Positions 48,772-61,509 of a DNA stretch of 64,000 nt are shown in pieces; the stretch's first letter is position 1; each line of letters begins with the position of its first letter. The DNA comes from Armillaria gallica (lineage: Eukaryota; Basidiomycota; Agaricomycetes; Agaricales; Physalacriaceae): the NCBI GenBank assembly GCA_037576215.1, contig JBANDB010000009.1, forward strand, positions 1,984,001-2,048,000. The letters run 5' to 3'. A program made the position numbers and the translations under genes. The notes under the pieces were generated by a model. It did not search any database and was not told where the DNA came from. It was given only the letters and a program-made list of their open reading frames with translations.

Positions 48772-51304
48772 ATGCCTGAAGACGGCTATTCGTCTACCTG
48801 GGACAGTGCCGACCAATCTGACTTCCAATCCACCGCCGCCGCTTCCTATACTCGGCCTTCAATGCGTTCACTCGATGTTGATTCAGCGTCTTCTTCACAT
48901 CCACTTTCTATATCACCACAGTCTCGACCAAGCTCAGATTCTCTTGGTCCTTCAACGACATCGAAATGGCGGGACACGCCAACAGCCATTAGCGAGTCTC
49001 ATGAGACGGTACCAGGAGACACTGCAAGTCTGGTGGAGCAGGGTTTTGACGAGAACGTGCTGAGGGCATTATGCGATATGGATGTGTGTTGTCTTTTTCC
49101 ATCTCATTCTCACATACCGACAGAACTTCGATGCCTTCAGTGTGGGGTCCCGTTACTACTTGATCGTATAAAGCAGAGTATGGTGTCGTGCAGGGCGAGT
49201 CGTTTGCGTCTTCATATTGTCCTTATCCTTATGTTATATAGGAGGCTGCAGTGTTCCTGAAGAAACGAGCTGCAATTGAGGAGGAATATGGGAAAGGCAT
49301 GCAGAAATTGTCTCGGTCAACCGCCGAAATGTATTCTCTGAACGACGGGAAGGCTGGGTATGGATCAGCCGGACTTTCCACTGTCCATATTCTGACTACA
49401 ACATAGGACATTCGTAACGGCTTGGCAATCTTCGATGCGTATCCATGAACAAATGTCCGAAAATAGGCTTCGATTTGCTCAGCGACTCAACGAGATGAGT
49501 GAAGAACTGGTAACACTGTCAAAAGAAGTGGACAAGAACCGAAAACAAGTGAGTGTTCATGTATCTGAGACGCAAAAAGACCATTCATAGGTTTCTGTAG
49601 ACCAAAGACCTCGCCAGTCGTTACGAGCGAGCATTGATCGAGTCCCAAGGAATAACAGAGAAAAGCAAGAACAGACTTGACATAACCTCTGAAGAGCTGG
49701 AACGCGTACTCTTGCAGAAGGAAGGGGAATCTTTCAAGGATAACTCCGTCCAGGCGAGACCTGGTGGTGCTGGTGGGAAACGGGTAATTGGCAAAGCCGT
49801 AGCAAAAGGGGGTCTACTATTGAAGGGAAAGAATCCAGGCAATGTACGTTAATCTCATTCTTCCTGAAGTCTCCTCATATTTCTTGTAGATCCAAAGACA
49901 AGAAGACGACATCAGAGCTCGAATGTCGACAGCATCTGATGCATTCCGCAAAGCCGTTACCGATACGCAGGCAATGAGACAAGAGTACTACAACTTTCAG
50001 CTACCGCGGATACTCAGGGTACGCAAATGATACGGATTTCGGAACATCGCTAACCTTTCGCTAGGCCTTGAAAGAATGTGCTGACGAAATCGACCTTGGG
50101 ACACAATACCATCTCACAAGATATGCCTTCCTCTTTGAAAGCATCGTTCTCAGTGACGGCTCGACGTTGGTTCCTCCCAAGGAAGAGGGTTGGTTTATTT
50201 TCCTCAGTTGAAACTGATCACTCAAGATTCTTGTCAGGCAACACGCTATCCAAGGGGTTGAAAGCCTCTATTGAAGCCATTGATAACAGAGGGGACTTCA
50301 AAACATTCATGCAAAACTATGCATACGCACGGGGGTCCTCTACCTCTAGAGGACCGCGACGCGACGGACCATCTGACGAAGGATTTTTACCGCCTATACC
50401 TGCTTACAACAGAGACCGACATACGCCCGACACGTCTTCGAACGGACATCATACATCAGACAAAGGTCGACCAACCTTTGGTGTGGATCTTGCAGAACAG
50501 ATGACGAGAGATGATGCTGAAGTTCCTCCTATCATGCGGAAATGCTGTGAAGCGATTGAGAAGTACGGTATGGATATAACGGGGATATACCGTCTGAGCG
50601 GGACAACGAGTAAAGTGCAAAACCTCAAGCACCAGCTGGATAAAGGTACGTGGGTCTGCTCTAAGCGGCGCCATCTGACCGGAACCGTGTGCAGACCTGG
50701 ATTCTGTGGATCTCGACGCGCCGGAATGGTCTGCAGACATTAACAATGTAACGGGCGTACTGAAATTGTGGTTGCGTGAACTTCCGGATCCACTCATGAC
50801 GGTTAGTTTACAACATGGTTTTATCGAAGCTGCCAGTCAGTCCATCCATTTTCCTTTCAGTTCTGATTACTGATTATCACCGTATCTTTTGATAGAGATT
50901 GATAATGACCGACTAAGACATATTCGATTGCATGAGAGAGTGAATGATCTTCCTGATGCGAACTACGCAACGCTGAAGTATTTCCTTGGTCATCTGCATC
51001 GGTAAGTATCAGTGCTGGATAGTTCGCTTAAATGCTGACTCCACGGGACAGGATAATTCACGAGCCAGCGAATATGATGACTGCCCAGAATATGTCAATT
51101 ATTTTCGGTCCGACTCTGTTTGGGCAAATCCTTCCTGGCGTGAGTGTGAACGGCGGGATGAACGACGCAGGAGCGTCCATAATAGATCTCTCTAACTTAG
51201 TGAGGATAAAATTTTGAACTTATTTTGTGGTTCTGACGTACCCTTAGGCCATCGAAACGATACTCAAACATTACAATGACATATTCGTAGACGATTCGGA
51301 GTAA
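48772..51304 (+). CDS. RGD1: F-BAR and RhoGAP protein, Rgd1-like
   Basis: Start MPEDGYSSTWDSADQSDF, followed by a Ser/Thr-rich disordered region. The F-BAR domain runs over several exons: EAAVFLKKRAAIEEEYGKGM, QKLSRSTAEMYSL, FVTAWQSSMRIHEQMSENRL, KEVDKNRKQTKDLASRYERA and ASDAFRKAVTDTQAMRQEYY. The C-terminal RhoGAP domain has FGVDLAEQM, the arginine finger in DITGIYRLSGTTSK, LKLWLRELPDPLMT, YATLKYFLGHLHRI and NMMTAQNMSIIFGPTLFG, ending DIFVDDSE at 51302-51304. The family binds curved membrane through the F-BAR and stimulates GTP hydrolysis on Rho3/Rho4, acting in polarity and septation. Key residues look intact. Confidence 0.88.
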
Positions 51305-51673
51305 AAGGTGTATACCCCACGCAGGACGTTGTTACCGTCACTATCTTGCTATCATTCGCGGTTCCTCTAATTTACATCGCACTTGTATTCGTCACATCAT
51401 GTATCGTCTCTATCATCGCTGATGAATTATTGGAAGTTTATTTATGACTCATTGGGACAGTTCCGACTTGTCATGTTGTGACGTTTAATACAAGTTGCCC
51501 TAGTACGCGAGTCATACTGATAACTGATTGCAAAAAAACAATACAAGTACACGTCGATGGTGGATATTCCCCCAAATTATGGGCGCATTTTGAGCGCGCT
51601 AGAATGAATGAGTGCCCGCAAAGCAAGCGCAATTGACGAAGCCCGTCAATGGCAATGGCATACTCTTTTGAGC
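51305..51673. other. Convergent gap with no supported gene
   Basis: 3' ends of the Rgd1-like gene (+) and the F-box gene (-). Nothing else is seen. Confidence 0.5.
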
Positions 51674-52856
51674 CTAGTCGGCGGGTTCCCAGACGCCATC
51701 ATGCCCAATGGCCCATTCCGTCTGGGAAGGAAAAATAATGCGTCGCAAGGTAGGACACGCACGGCTCCATTCTCTACACAATGCTGATTCTTCATTGCCG
51801 GTGGATTGAGGTAATCCGGCCACCTCCGTGGGCGACAGGTCTAGCAAAGTCAAACGGCTAAACGCATGCAAGACGGGGGATAATCCGGTCAAGAGCCTCT
51901 ATCGCTTCCGGGAGAAGGCATCAGGGAAAGGACACAAACAAGCGGAAGTGAGTACTCACGATACCGGAGAGCGCATAGTGAAGCGTGTGACGCAGTGTGA
52001 GTCTTATCCGTATAACCTCTACCATGGGGAGGTAGGTAGCGATGTTACGGAGAAGGATGGGTCTCACGGACATGGCCGATAGGTCGAGGAACCTCAACGG
52101 TGTGGTAGCGTGCGTGAATCGCGGGAGATTGTCTCGGGTGACATCAGAATCCTGACCTATGAGTGAAAGACTCTGGACAGGCCTCCCCGGCAGGATGTAA
52201 GCAGCAGTGTCGGTGGAACCGCGGAAAGATAATAAGTTGGGAAGAGCGTCAGACCGTAAATTTAAGACCCCGTGATGATCTGAGAGTTTCAGATGCCGTA
52301 GCAAGGGTACCGACGATAGAAATGAGTCCAAGATGGTGGAATATGATTGGACGCCTTTGGCCCAATCTGCACCGAAGGAACAGGACCGGAGGTGTGGGAA
52401 GTAGCATCCGCGGATTATCCGCTCAATTGGGTGAAGATGGGCGCGGTCTGCTGTCGCCATGTTCGCAGGACCGAGGGTTAATTCAAGAGAATCAAGAAAA
52501 TGGAGGGTGCGAAGAGTGACCGACAATTTGATCGAAGCCGGTTCGAGGTCCAGGGCAGATAAAGATGTTCTTTCTGTGGTATGCCAGCGGATATGAAATA
52601 TCCGTATTGATTCGAGAAGATGAGGACGCCGGAGGAGAGAATCACAACATCTCGTTGTGCGCCAGGGTTGAGAATCCGTGGCAGAGATGATGTCTCGAAC
52701 GTGAATGGTAGAGTACAAGACGCGTTCGGCGACTGCTTTGAAACGTTGAGAAACGCGTGCAATGTCAGCAAGGAGGGGAATAGGGAGAATCTCGAAGATG
52801 GCGGAAAGGGTTTCGTTAGGAAGGACATGTTCAATGGTTGGTACAACATCCGACAT
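51674..52856 (-). CDS. F-box protein
   Basis: Start MSDVVPTIEHV leads straight into an F-box, LPNETLSAIFEILPIPLL and ADIARVSQRFKAVAERVLYS, so the domain occupies about residues 12-55. The rest has leucine-rich stretches (HLLESIRIFHIRW, SLELTLGPANMA, LLRHLKLSDHHG, TPLRFLDLSAM) that resemble degenerate LRRs. One intron near 51893-51965 joins to the final exon, with FSRLTLLDLSPTEV and a tail ending GVWEPAD at 51674-51676. F-box proteins bring substrates to SCF ubiquitin ligases through Skp1. This type is highly expanded in mushroom genomes; the substrate is unknown. Confidence 0.82.
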
Positions 52857-53221
52857 TGCATCCCTAGATAAAAATGGGGAACATGAGCCGTAAGGCAAGG
52901 ACCTGGAACAAAAAGAGCAGTGGAGATGAAAACCCTTCGCCTGAGAAACATTTAAGAACCTTTTGATGTCACCGGAAAAACGTCGGAGATTCTATAGAGA
53001 CAATTCACCGGAATAAGGGGTTACGTCGAACGAAAGCAGCGAGTGACACACCACAATTGAATGAGTTGAGTTGGTCGCATACGAGGGAGATAGGGCAACG
53101 GGAGCAAAAATCTTCAAATTATTCGGATCCTCAAGGCCTCAAGTCAGATGCAATAAGAAAGTGGATGATAAATAATAGCGGTACAGGTAGAAATACAGTA
53201 ACGAATACAACCGAAGACCAC
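52857..53221. other. Gap with no supported gene
   Basis: Between the F-box gene start and H4 copy B. It contains the H4 copy B 3' region, which shows no similarity to that of copy A. Confidence 0.5.
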
Positions 53222-53709
53222 CTATGCGCCGAAACCATAGAGGGTACGACCTGACCGCTTGAGAGCATAGACAACGTCGAGCGCTGTCACCGTCTTCCGC
53301 TTGGCATGCTCAGTATACGTGACCGAATCCCGGATGACCTGAATCAAATCAAATCCAGTCAGATGAGGACACCCACAAAAGCACAGATCTCGAACTCACA
53401 TTCTCCAGGAAGATTTTCAAAACACCACGGGTCTCCTCATAGATAAGACCAGAGATACGCTTCACACCCCCACGACGGGCGAGACGACGAATAGCGGGTT
53501 TCGTGATACCTGAGTGGCAATTCATCAACAAACAGCGAGCACCTACAACCACTCATAAAACACACCCTGAATGTTGTCACGAAGAATCTTGCGATGACGC
53601 TTGGCTCCACCCTTTCCGAGACCCTACAGCACCACCACCATCAGAAAACGAACAAATCCTACCAGAGAATCCCAAAGCTCACCTTTCCACCTTTACCACG
53701 TCCAGACAT
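53222..53709 (-). CDS. H4: Histone H4 (copy B)
   Basis: Same exon structure as copy [29 protein letters not shown], the [14 protein letters not shown] exon, and the last exon ending GRTLYGFGA at 53222-53224. Introns are almost identical to copy A. Sequence identity with copy A stops at the stop codon. Confidence 0.97.
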
Positions 53710-54032
53710 GTCAATAGAGTTGTGTAGTTGTTAAAGTTAACAAAGTAAAGGAAGCCGCTTAGAGGCTTGTGGTGGTGGTGTTGATGATGGCGGTGAAAGT
53801 GAGGGTGACTGAATGAGGTACCTCTCAAAGGCGGCAGTCCTTATGTAGGTCCGACAGGTGGCTGTGCTTATTCCTTGTTTTGTTGATTTAGGACACCGCG
53901 GCCCATCACGTGGCCAGACGCGTCGTGTTTGTATATAACGCGCGGGCCAAACGATGGTCAACTTCAGCTCAGTTCGCTACCACCAGCACCAGTCATCACC
54001 ACTACCACTTCGACTCGCCTTTACTATTCGCC
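53710..54032. promoter_or_regulatory. Bidirectional H3/H4 promoter (copy B)
   Basis: Nearly identical to the copy A promoter in reverse orientation, with the CACGTG E-box, the TATA-like GTATATAAC step and the GTTAAAGTTAAC element retained. A handful of single-base differences are visible. Confidence 0.7.
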
Positions 54033-54609
<577 letters not shown>

Positions 54610-55074
54610 AATCATTCTATTATCTTTATTGTACCCTTAGTGTATCATCTTCTATTTATATTTTTCGTTTTGTACTGCGGGGTCATTCCTCTCGTTGTGC
54701 CTGTGATTCGCCTCAGTATCTTCACGTATGAACAGCCTCGCGTTATCACTAGGTCCCTGAGCACCCAAGTAGCCATTATTTTCTTGGGAAACCGTAGATG
54801 TGCTGTAGTCAACTCAGGCTCAACTTGTTGCTGTCGTTATCGTGCAATTGTATACTGCGTTCGATTATAAGCGGTAATTGTTGGAGTGATGCTGATCGCT
54901 GGGCCTGCGCATGATCGCAAGTCAACAATGTTATATTTGTTGTCTATCAGACAATGTAAAAGGTTTTAATATCGATACAGTACATATACATAACTTGGCT
55001 CGGAGGATGGTATGTAGTGTAGATAGACTGTCTAACGTCCAACAAGGAACATCTAAATAATATCGGGTATCTGG
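54610..55074. other. Convergent gap with no supported gene
   Basis: 3' regions of H3 copy B (+) and the aspartic protease (-). Nothing else is seen. Confidence 0.5.
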
Positions 55075-56923
55075 TCATGACAGGAAAGCTGTTGCGACCA
55101 TGACTAACAATGCTAGCCATGTTCCGGCACCCAGCGACATCCGGCTTGCATAATTGCTATTTCTTCCCGCCGAACTGCCCGTCGCTGATACAGCCGCTGC
55201 GATAGAGCCGATAGTCGCGGTTGGTACTCGAGCGCCGGTGTCACCATTCATAGACAAGGCATATTCGCTCAGCGCAGCAAACCCTACTGCTGGGGGATTG
55301 TATCGGAATACTGAGTAGACATTTTTCTGTTAGGTTATTTCCAGGTCAGTACTGCTGCAGTAAACTTAAAATTATCAGTCATACCAAGAAAGTATCGCCG
55401 ACGATCCATGCGGGTGCACTATTTCCCGTAGTCAACTCGAAGAAGGCACCTACGCACTCCGATTGCGATATTTGGGTAAGCTGAAAGTCGTCGTTGCTGA
55501 TGGACCAGCTTTTTCCGCCAAAAGACATTGTCACGTTGACATCTGTATCGCAAGCTAAAGAAGTGCTTAATAATGTTGATAGTAGTACGGCTAAAATACT
55601 CACGATATATATAGTATCCATCATAGTCGCCTGTACCCGGAGTCGCCTCAGGTATTTGCGAATAGAGATTAGCGATGTACGCGGAAGGACCCCCAACTAA
55701 GGTGGTGCCGGTGTCAATCGCCGCATAGGCGTTCGAACCGGAACCTATGGTCACTGAGGTTCCTTGAGCGGTCAGAGCTGCGGACATTAGTCTTTAAGCC
55801 ACATTGGAATAGGTACAGATCTTACAGCTCAAGGACAACAACCAGTAACTTCCGGAGTCGACCAGATCCATGTATTCGATTTCCCCAGTATACAGAGAAG
55901 AGTTGACGAAGCCTGATATGAAAATGATGATTAGCATCCAGCGAAGCATGCGGTCATACGCGAACATACCCATGGTAAAGGTTCCTCCAGGTTCGAGGCT
56001 ACTAGCACCGTTGACTCCAAGATAGCTTCAGCTTTTATCAGACAACGAAATCATCGACATGGGAGAGATACGTACCGTGTTAGCTGGAATGACATCAAAG
56101 GCTCATCCCAAGCGCCCCCGGAGGCCAACGCTTGCCAGAAGGGAGTGGTTTGCGCCGTTGATATTGACGCCCAAGCCAGGCCCAAAAGCCCAGAAACAGG
56201 ATCTGACAACAGTCCCGACGTTATTGTGTCACACACCGCGAAGACCTGATCTGACACGGAGAAACCGGCCATTTGGACAGTATCAGAACCCAAGAAGCCG
56301 GCAGCACCGCCGCTACCATACGATATAGAAAATTCGGTGCTCTTGTTGACAAAGGTACTCGAGTCGGCGGTGTTGAATGTGGGTATGCTACTGCACCCTG
56401 TGACACAGCTGCTGTCGGCGACCCACAGGTCACTATGGCTAGAGTTAGAGAAAACTGTAGGTCAAATGACGAGGGACAGACGCACGCAGAACCTGTGTCC
56501 AGTATCACATTGTAAGAAACAGAAGGAGTGCCAATGGCCAACGATCCGTAGAAACTGACGATACGTGGTGTCAAAGAATGTCGGCACTCGTCGTCAAGCT
56601 AAGCATACCTCGAGTCGGTGTTCTGGTTGACCAATCTACAGGCAGCATGGGATAAAGAAACGGACTCATTGACAACAGCCAACAACTTACAAATTGCTTC
56701 CCGAACTGCGCTTTTGGGGTATTGAAGCACCATACTTCGTCATCAACATCTCCCTGTTGTTCTTCGCCCACTGGCCCCACTCTGCCTTCGACTTGTACGA
56801 GGGACGTCGTCTATGTAGATTCATCGAAAGCCCGTTACCAGCAGGCTTTGGTTGAGGAGCAGCAAAAACATCTGACGAGGCGCATAGCAGCAGGGCAAAA
56901 CAAAGAGGTAACGACGACAGCAT
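55075..56923 (-). CDS. Pepsin-like aspartic protease, probably GPI-anchored
   Basis: The start MLSSLPLCFALLLCASSDVF is a signal peptide, followed by a basic propeptide (MNLHRRRPSYKSKAEW). The first catalytic motif is VILDTGSA, within SYNVILDTGSA; the flap region reads EFSISYGSGGAAGFLGSD and the second catalytic motif is AAIDTGTTLVGGPSA. FAVCDTITSGLLSDPVSG and GLLGLAWASIS are A1 family core strands. The C-terminus has a Ser/Thr/Ala-rich stalk (AAAVSATGSSAGRNSNY) and a terminal hydrophobic segment (TWLALLVMVATAFLS) with no charged tail, the signature of a GPI-anchor signal. It probably sits on the cell surface or wall, cleaving protein at acid pH. Confidence 0.9.
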
Positions 56924-57540
56924 TGGACTGGGAGAAAGGATAGGAAGAAGTGTGTGAAGGAACGTAGTGGTAGAAGTATAAATCGGATAAAAGATTGCTG
57001 TGCTCGCCCAGCGAGAAGGGGAACTAGGCGAAACAGACGGGAGCCAAGTGTAGCTGCGGTCCTTATTATGTCGTATCGAGGCAAAATTCTGCCACGTGAT
57101 CGCATGGTATTATTACTCCCCGGTGATCGGTCATCCACCACATCCTTTTTACCAACTTTCTACTGACAAGATAATGCGACTGGTGAGGTTTACGCAACAA
57201 TTCCGACTTGAAGTAATGTGAATGCGCTGGTTTTCTTTGCCATTAAGCGCCTTTGGAATGATAATTAATCTGTTCCTGTGCTGTGCCCGGGGCCTCAGTG
57301 CTGCGTGGGGGCTGGTCCGCAGTAGCCGAGTAGCGCACGTAATCAAACGTACGACTGTGCTCGTAGTACCCTCATCCACATGCTAGTAGTCATAAGATGA
57401 TCGCCATATTATTTACCCTCAATTAAATAATTGATGCATTCACTAAAATTTGAGCAAAATCACAGTTGAATTCAGCATTACCCAGACACAGCATTCATAC
57501 GTCCGAAGTTTCTATCTTAGTCTGATTTTAGATGCTTCGA
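56924..57540. other. Gap with no supported gene
   Basis: Promoter of the aspartic protease and the 3' side of the H3-like gene. AT-rich near 57400-57450. No gene recognised. Confidence 0.5.
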
Positions 57541-58078
57541 CATGCTTCACGACCCCCCCTGATCCTTCGAACTAAAGTAACATCTCGGGTCATCAGAGAA
57601 AGAGACAGGCGGCGTCTGTGTCCTTGAATAAGGAGACCAAAAACTTTTCTGCGGCCTCTTGCAGAGCGAGGACGGCGGTTGTCTGGGAGCGAAGGAGAAG
57701 GAAAAGCTGATAAGCAGGTAAGTATTCAGATCAATCTGACTATTCGAGAATATAAAGACAACGTACCTGGATGCTTTGCGCCTTTTCACAAATAAGATGC
57801 TGGAAAGGCAGCTTTCGGATAAGTGGGTTCGTTGAGTTTTCGTACATCCTGATATCACGAAGAGCCACAGTACCAGGGCGGAAGCGATGGCGCTGCAACC
57901 TTGTGTGAGTTGGCATTTGGGAGGTCTTGACGGCAAGCCGTTCGAGGGGAAGTGAGTTGTTGGCAGTAATTACAGGCTTTTAATGGCCGCAAGGGCTGGT
58001 TAGAAAGGAGTAGTGAATAGCACGCATGACGTACTCTTGCGCCTGTATCTTGATTGCGCAGTTCTTGGTACGTGCCAT
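57541..58078 (-). pseudogene. Divergent H3-like gene with a broken C-terminus
   Basis: Start MARTKNCAIKIQAQE matches the H3 opening MARTK and then diverges. A later exon, [20 protein letters not shown] and [20 protein letters not shown], aligns with H3 alpha-N and alpha-1. The next exon, QTTAVLALQEAAEKFLVS and LFKDTDAACLFL, aligns with alpha-2 and then stops. Just past the stop, in another frame, comes TRDVTLVRRIRG, which resembles the end of H3 or CENP-A. The codons for the AIHAKRVT segment between are missing and the frame has shifted, as if about 13 bases were lost. Either this is a decayed H3 variant, a truncated variant that is still expressed, or a CENP-A-like gene with a sequence error here. 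The tail also lacks most of the acetylatable lysines of H3. Confidence 0.6.
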
Positions 58079-58445
58079 GGGTGTTGATTGAGGCCAAGAA
58101 ATATGCTTAAGATAGGTGCATTTGTAATAGTCGATTCAGCGCTCGAACAAGTACATGGAAGAATGTTAACAGAAGCCTGAGAAGTCTGCTCGTTACGAGC
58201 GGAAGCACAAAGACGACAAAGAGGTTAAGTGAAGCGATACCTTGGCCGGATCTGCGCGAATTTCTTACAGAGACATGGATAGAACACTTTTGGTCCTGGA
58301 AAATTCGCGAAAGTCAACCCCGTTGCGGCTTCTGTATATCTTGTGTTATATAGCATCTACAAAGTGAGAACGAATGAAAATACAGAAACGTAAGTAGACT
58401 TTATACGGGTCCAGATCCGAAACGCCTAGGAAAGCAACGCTTCCT
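58079..58445. other. Gap with no supported gene
   Basis: Region between the H3-like gene start and the rhomboid stop. Nothing is recognised. Confidence 0.5.
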
Positions 58446-59964
58446 CTACTCTTCTTCCTGATCGGACTTTTTGTCGACGCCGGCTCCTCTCATGTAGGTC
58501 CAAAATGTCGGGCCAAAGGTGTAATATGCGACACCAAAAGCGGCACCTCCGAGGTGGGCAAAATGGTCAAAGAACCGCCATCCTCGAATTACACCCAGAA
58601 CATCTAGTGCAAGCAAGGCGCCAACGCCTAATTGTATATCGATGGGATATGAAGGGGGAATGGTCAGAGCAATCTGCCCGTTCGGAAATGCCAAAGCTGT
58701 CATCGTTACGCAGGCATATATGGCACCAGAAGCGCCTAACGAAGGAACTACCGACGAAGCTGCAGCCTTGGTGGTCGCACTAACCGCTGTCGTGGACACC
58801 GCAGAGACCGCTGCCTGCCATGTGTCAATGGCTTTGGGCGTATTGGCAGGAGAAGATAAGCAAGATATGAGACGGGGGTACTTGAATTTAGCAGTCACGG
58901 TATGCGAAACAAGGGATGCAAACACGCCAGCTAGATCGAATCGTAAAGGATCAGAACGATGATTTAACCAATATGGGCTTGAAATGGCGCACCTGAGAGA
59001 TAGAAAGCTAGGAAATGGTAAGCCGATGTTGATTCGAGTTGATCGGGAGATGTAGACGACTGGGACTGAGAGAGATACACCGACGCGGAGGATCCTGCGA
59101 ATGAAGGATGAGTCTGGAGCCAAGAGACTACTTCGACAACAGCTACCAAAGCTTTCCAAAGCTAGACAATTGGCCAAGAGGTGGATGATTGACCTATGGC
59201 TGTATTTACAGGTCAGTAAACTATCTTCAGATGAATAACTTGAAGATACACACCTAAAGGTACTTGAAAGCATGGTGTACGACAAGCCGGAGAGCGGGTG
59301 ATGCATGAAACTACGGATCATCATAGGCTGCAAACGTGATATATTCCAAGCTACCCATACACCGGCATTGAGTAGGCAGAGTTTCCAGCAGAGGCGTCGC
59401 CCATCTGAAGCATCTGCATAGGGTTGTGCGAAGGCAAGGTATAATCCGCTCACCCACGGTCGGAGCAACTGAGGGATCTGCGAGGCTTGGTCTTGGATGA
59501 GAGCATAGAGCCCACGAAGATTCTGCCATGAATTGGTTGGTGATTACGCATAGAACAGAGAAGACACACCTTGACCAACTCGATCTGTTGGAGTCTGCGT
59601 AGGTCTGCACTGGTAATGTCGGTCCATTTCGTGCTTGCAGCCAGCCTGTTCGCCCATGCCTCTGTCTCAAAATTGGTCCTCCATGCGGCATAGGAAAACG
59701 CAAGCGATGATCCAAATACGAAAAACTTTCATTCGGTCAGCCATTTAGCATCCAAAAGCCAAATATATGGCATACCAGGACCTGATTCCTTATTTGAGGT
59801 CGGCCAAGCCTTTCCGCGAATTTAGGCCGCTCGAAAGGTGGCTCGTAAATCTTCTGAGTAGCTTCACTGTACTTCAAGCTTCTTCCAGAGTTGAATAATC
59901 GACGGGCAGAGTGCAAAGGAGGTAGCGACCGTGCTAAATAATGGTGGACCGACGAAGAGTACAT
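58446..59964 (-). CDS. PCP1: Mitochondrial rhomboid protease, Pcp1/PARL type
   Basis: Start MYSSSVHHYLARSLPPLHSA is basic and serine-rich, a typical mitochondrial presequence. A later exon has AYAAWRTNFETEAW-like sequence (YAAWRTNFETEAWANRLAAS) and the membrane domain begins WKLCLLNAGVWVAWNISRL. It continues with FTLS-type sequence near YTMLSSTFSHRSIIHLLANC, the catalytic serine in SLGASGAIYACVTM, helix QLGVGALLALDVLGVIRGW and the catalytic histidine in FFDHFAHLGGAAFG. The stop is at 58446-58448. Pcp1 cleaves Mgm1 and Ccp1 in the inner mitochondrial membrane, controlling fusion. Serine and histidine are both present. A serine-rich insert (SVYLSQSQSSTSPD) lies after the second helix. Confidence 0.88.
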
Positions 59965-60062
59965 GAACAGGCCATTGACAACAACTGACAACAAAGTTTT
60001 GGCCAAGTGCCGACCATTACGACGCCGGACGGCTGACTCACGCAAGCTAGTTTACTGCCCCA

Positions 60063-61208
60063 ATGAACGACGTCGGTGATCGTACTTGGGGTGTTGCCTG
60101 GTTGGCGGAGGATTCACAAGAAGTCGTTGATGCAGACGAAGAGGTATTCTACTGGCTGAATCTCTTCGATACCGTATTCACTCTTGCCACAGGTATTTTT
60201 GATATACTCAGATCTTCAGAGCGGCGTATCTTCGTATTCGACGGAATTTCGTGGACTAGGACAACAAGATTCACGTCATGATGTCCTCACAGTTCAACTG
60301 GATCTCTGCCCACCTACGGGTGCTCCTCCGGTATCTCTCCCTCGAACAAAGTCGTCGAGGCATTCTTCGAAACGTGCAACCAAGGTCTCGAAGCCTATTG
60401 GGAAAACAATTGAAATCAGCATCGCCCAGGATGTTACCGCCTTGCGAAGTCGAGGTGGGGATACGGGAAGCGTGGTATGGAAAGCCAGGTGCCGCTAGTG
60501 AAGCTTATTCTGCAGTATAGTGAGATTGATACCTGTGCATAGCATTGATTTCGCGCGTCTTGTCCTTGAACAGCTTCACTTCGCTCCACCGACGGCTTCT
60601 CTGTTCGATAAGACTGCACTGGGAAACATGGAGATACTGGAGCTCGGGTCAGTCTTTCGTCTTACCGTTTCGTTGTTTTTTCGTTGAGCTCAAGTAATAG
60701 GGCGGGCACCGGTCTGCTGAGCATAGCACTGAGTACTTGGGTTAAGAATTATACCGTCACCGATATCCGTGAAATCTTGCCGCTACTCGAAAAGAACATC
60801 TTACTTAACTACGCCGGTTCTACTGATACGACTAATATATCAATCGCCGAACTTGACTGGCTTTCACTCCATACAACGCCAGCAAAACAGCGGTCGCGAC
60901 TATTTCAGTTTCCAGCTGTGGATCTTGTTTTCGTAGCGGATTGTATATATCACCCTTCTCTAATGCCTGCTCTGGTGGACACCATTGATTACCTTTCGAC
61001 GCCTGGACGGACGACGGTAACGGTGGTCGTTGAACTGCGAGACGAAGACGCAGTACGCGTGTTTCTGGAACTGTGGCTTAGAACACCTGACTGGGAAATA
61101 TGGAGGATAGGACGAAGCAATGGCCTTCCACGACCGTACGTGATTTGGGTAGGACGCAAGGTTGATGGCGGTAACAGACAAGGATCTGACTACGATGGCA
61201 AGGCGTAG
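60063..61208 (+). CDS. Lysine methyltransferase-like protein, METTL21/Rkm5 group
   Basis: Exon 1, MNDVGDRTWGVAWLAEDSQE, splices to VFLIYSDLQSGVSSYS. Later exons give IEISIAQDVTALRSRGGDTG, SVVWKA, then SIDFARLVLEQLHF, the SAM-binding motif I MEILELGAGTGLLSIAL, motif post-I TVTDIREILPLLEKNILLNY, and PAVDLVFVADCIYHPSLM with the family DxxY-like DCIYH. The end is RPYVIWVGRKVDGG and the stop at 61206-61208. The family methylates lysines of ribosomal proteins, elongation factors or chaperones. TGSVVWKA before motif I is typical of the METTL21/Rkm5 group. It is divergent from the rhomboid gene, with starts only about 100 bases apart. Confidence 0.8.
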
Positions 61209-61391
61209 GACGCCTGACGGGGCCTAGGATGCAAACAATATCCGGCGCGGGATCGTAGGGACTGGGATATTGAACACGAATGTTATCCGAATTGGGCAAT
61301 CTCGCGAGAAGAACTGTCGGTGTGCGTCATCGTCGAGCGAATGACGTTGACTGTGGCTGGGATCTGCGCTACCTGGGGTGGGCCCTCAGGG

Positions 61392-61399
61392 TATAAAAG
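61392..61399 (+). promoter_or_regulatory. TATA box of the repeat protein gene
   Basis: TATAAAAG, a canonical TATA box 111 bases before the ATG at 61510, followed by a pyrimidine-rich leader. This arrangement is typical of strongly expressed fungal genes. Confidence 0.65.
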
Positions 61400-61509
61400 G
61401 GCGCGAGGATTCGACAACCCATATCTCCCAACTCTCCCCTCTACTCCCATCATCTCTACTGCTTTTTAGCAACACCACACTCGCTACCGTCCAACTCCAT
61501 ACCATCACT

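Noticed and set aside
53349..53552. Open frames on the plus and minus strands across the histone genes encoding intron-containing readings
   Set aside because: They are unspliced readings of H4 and H3 exons plus introns, not separate genes.
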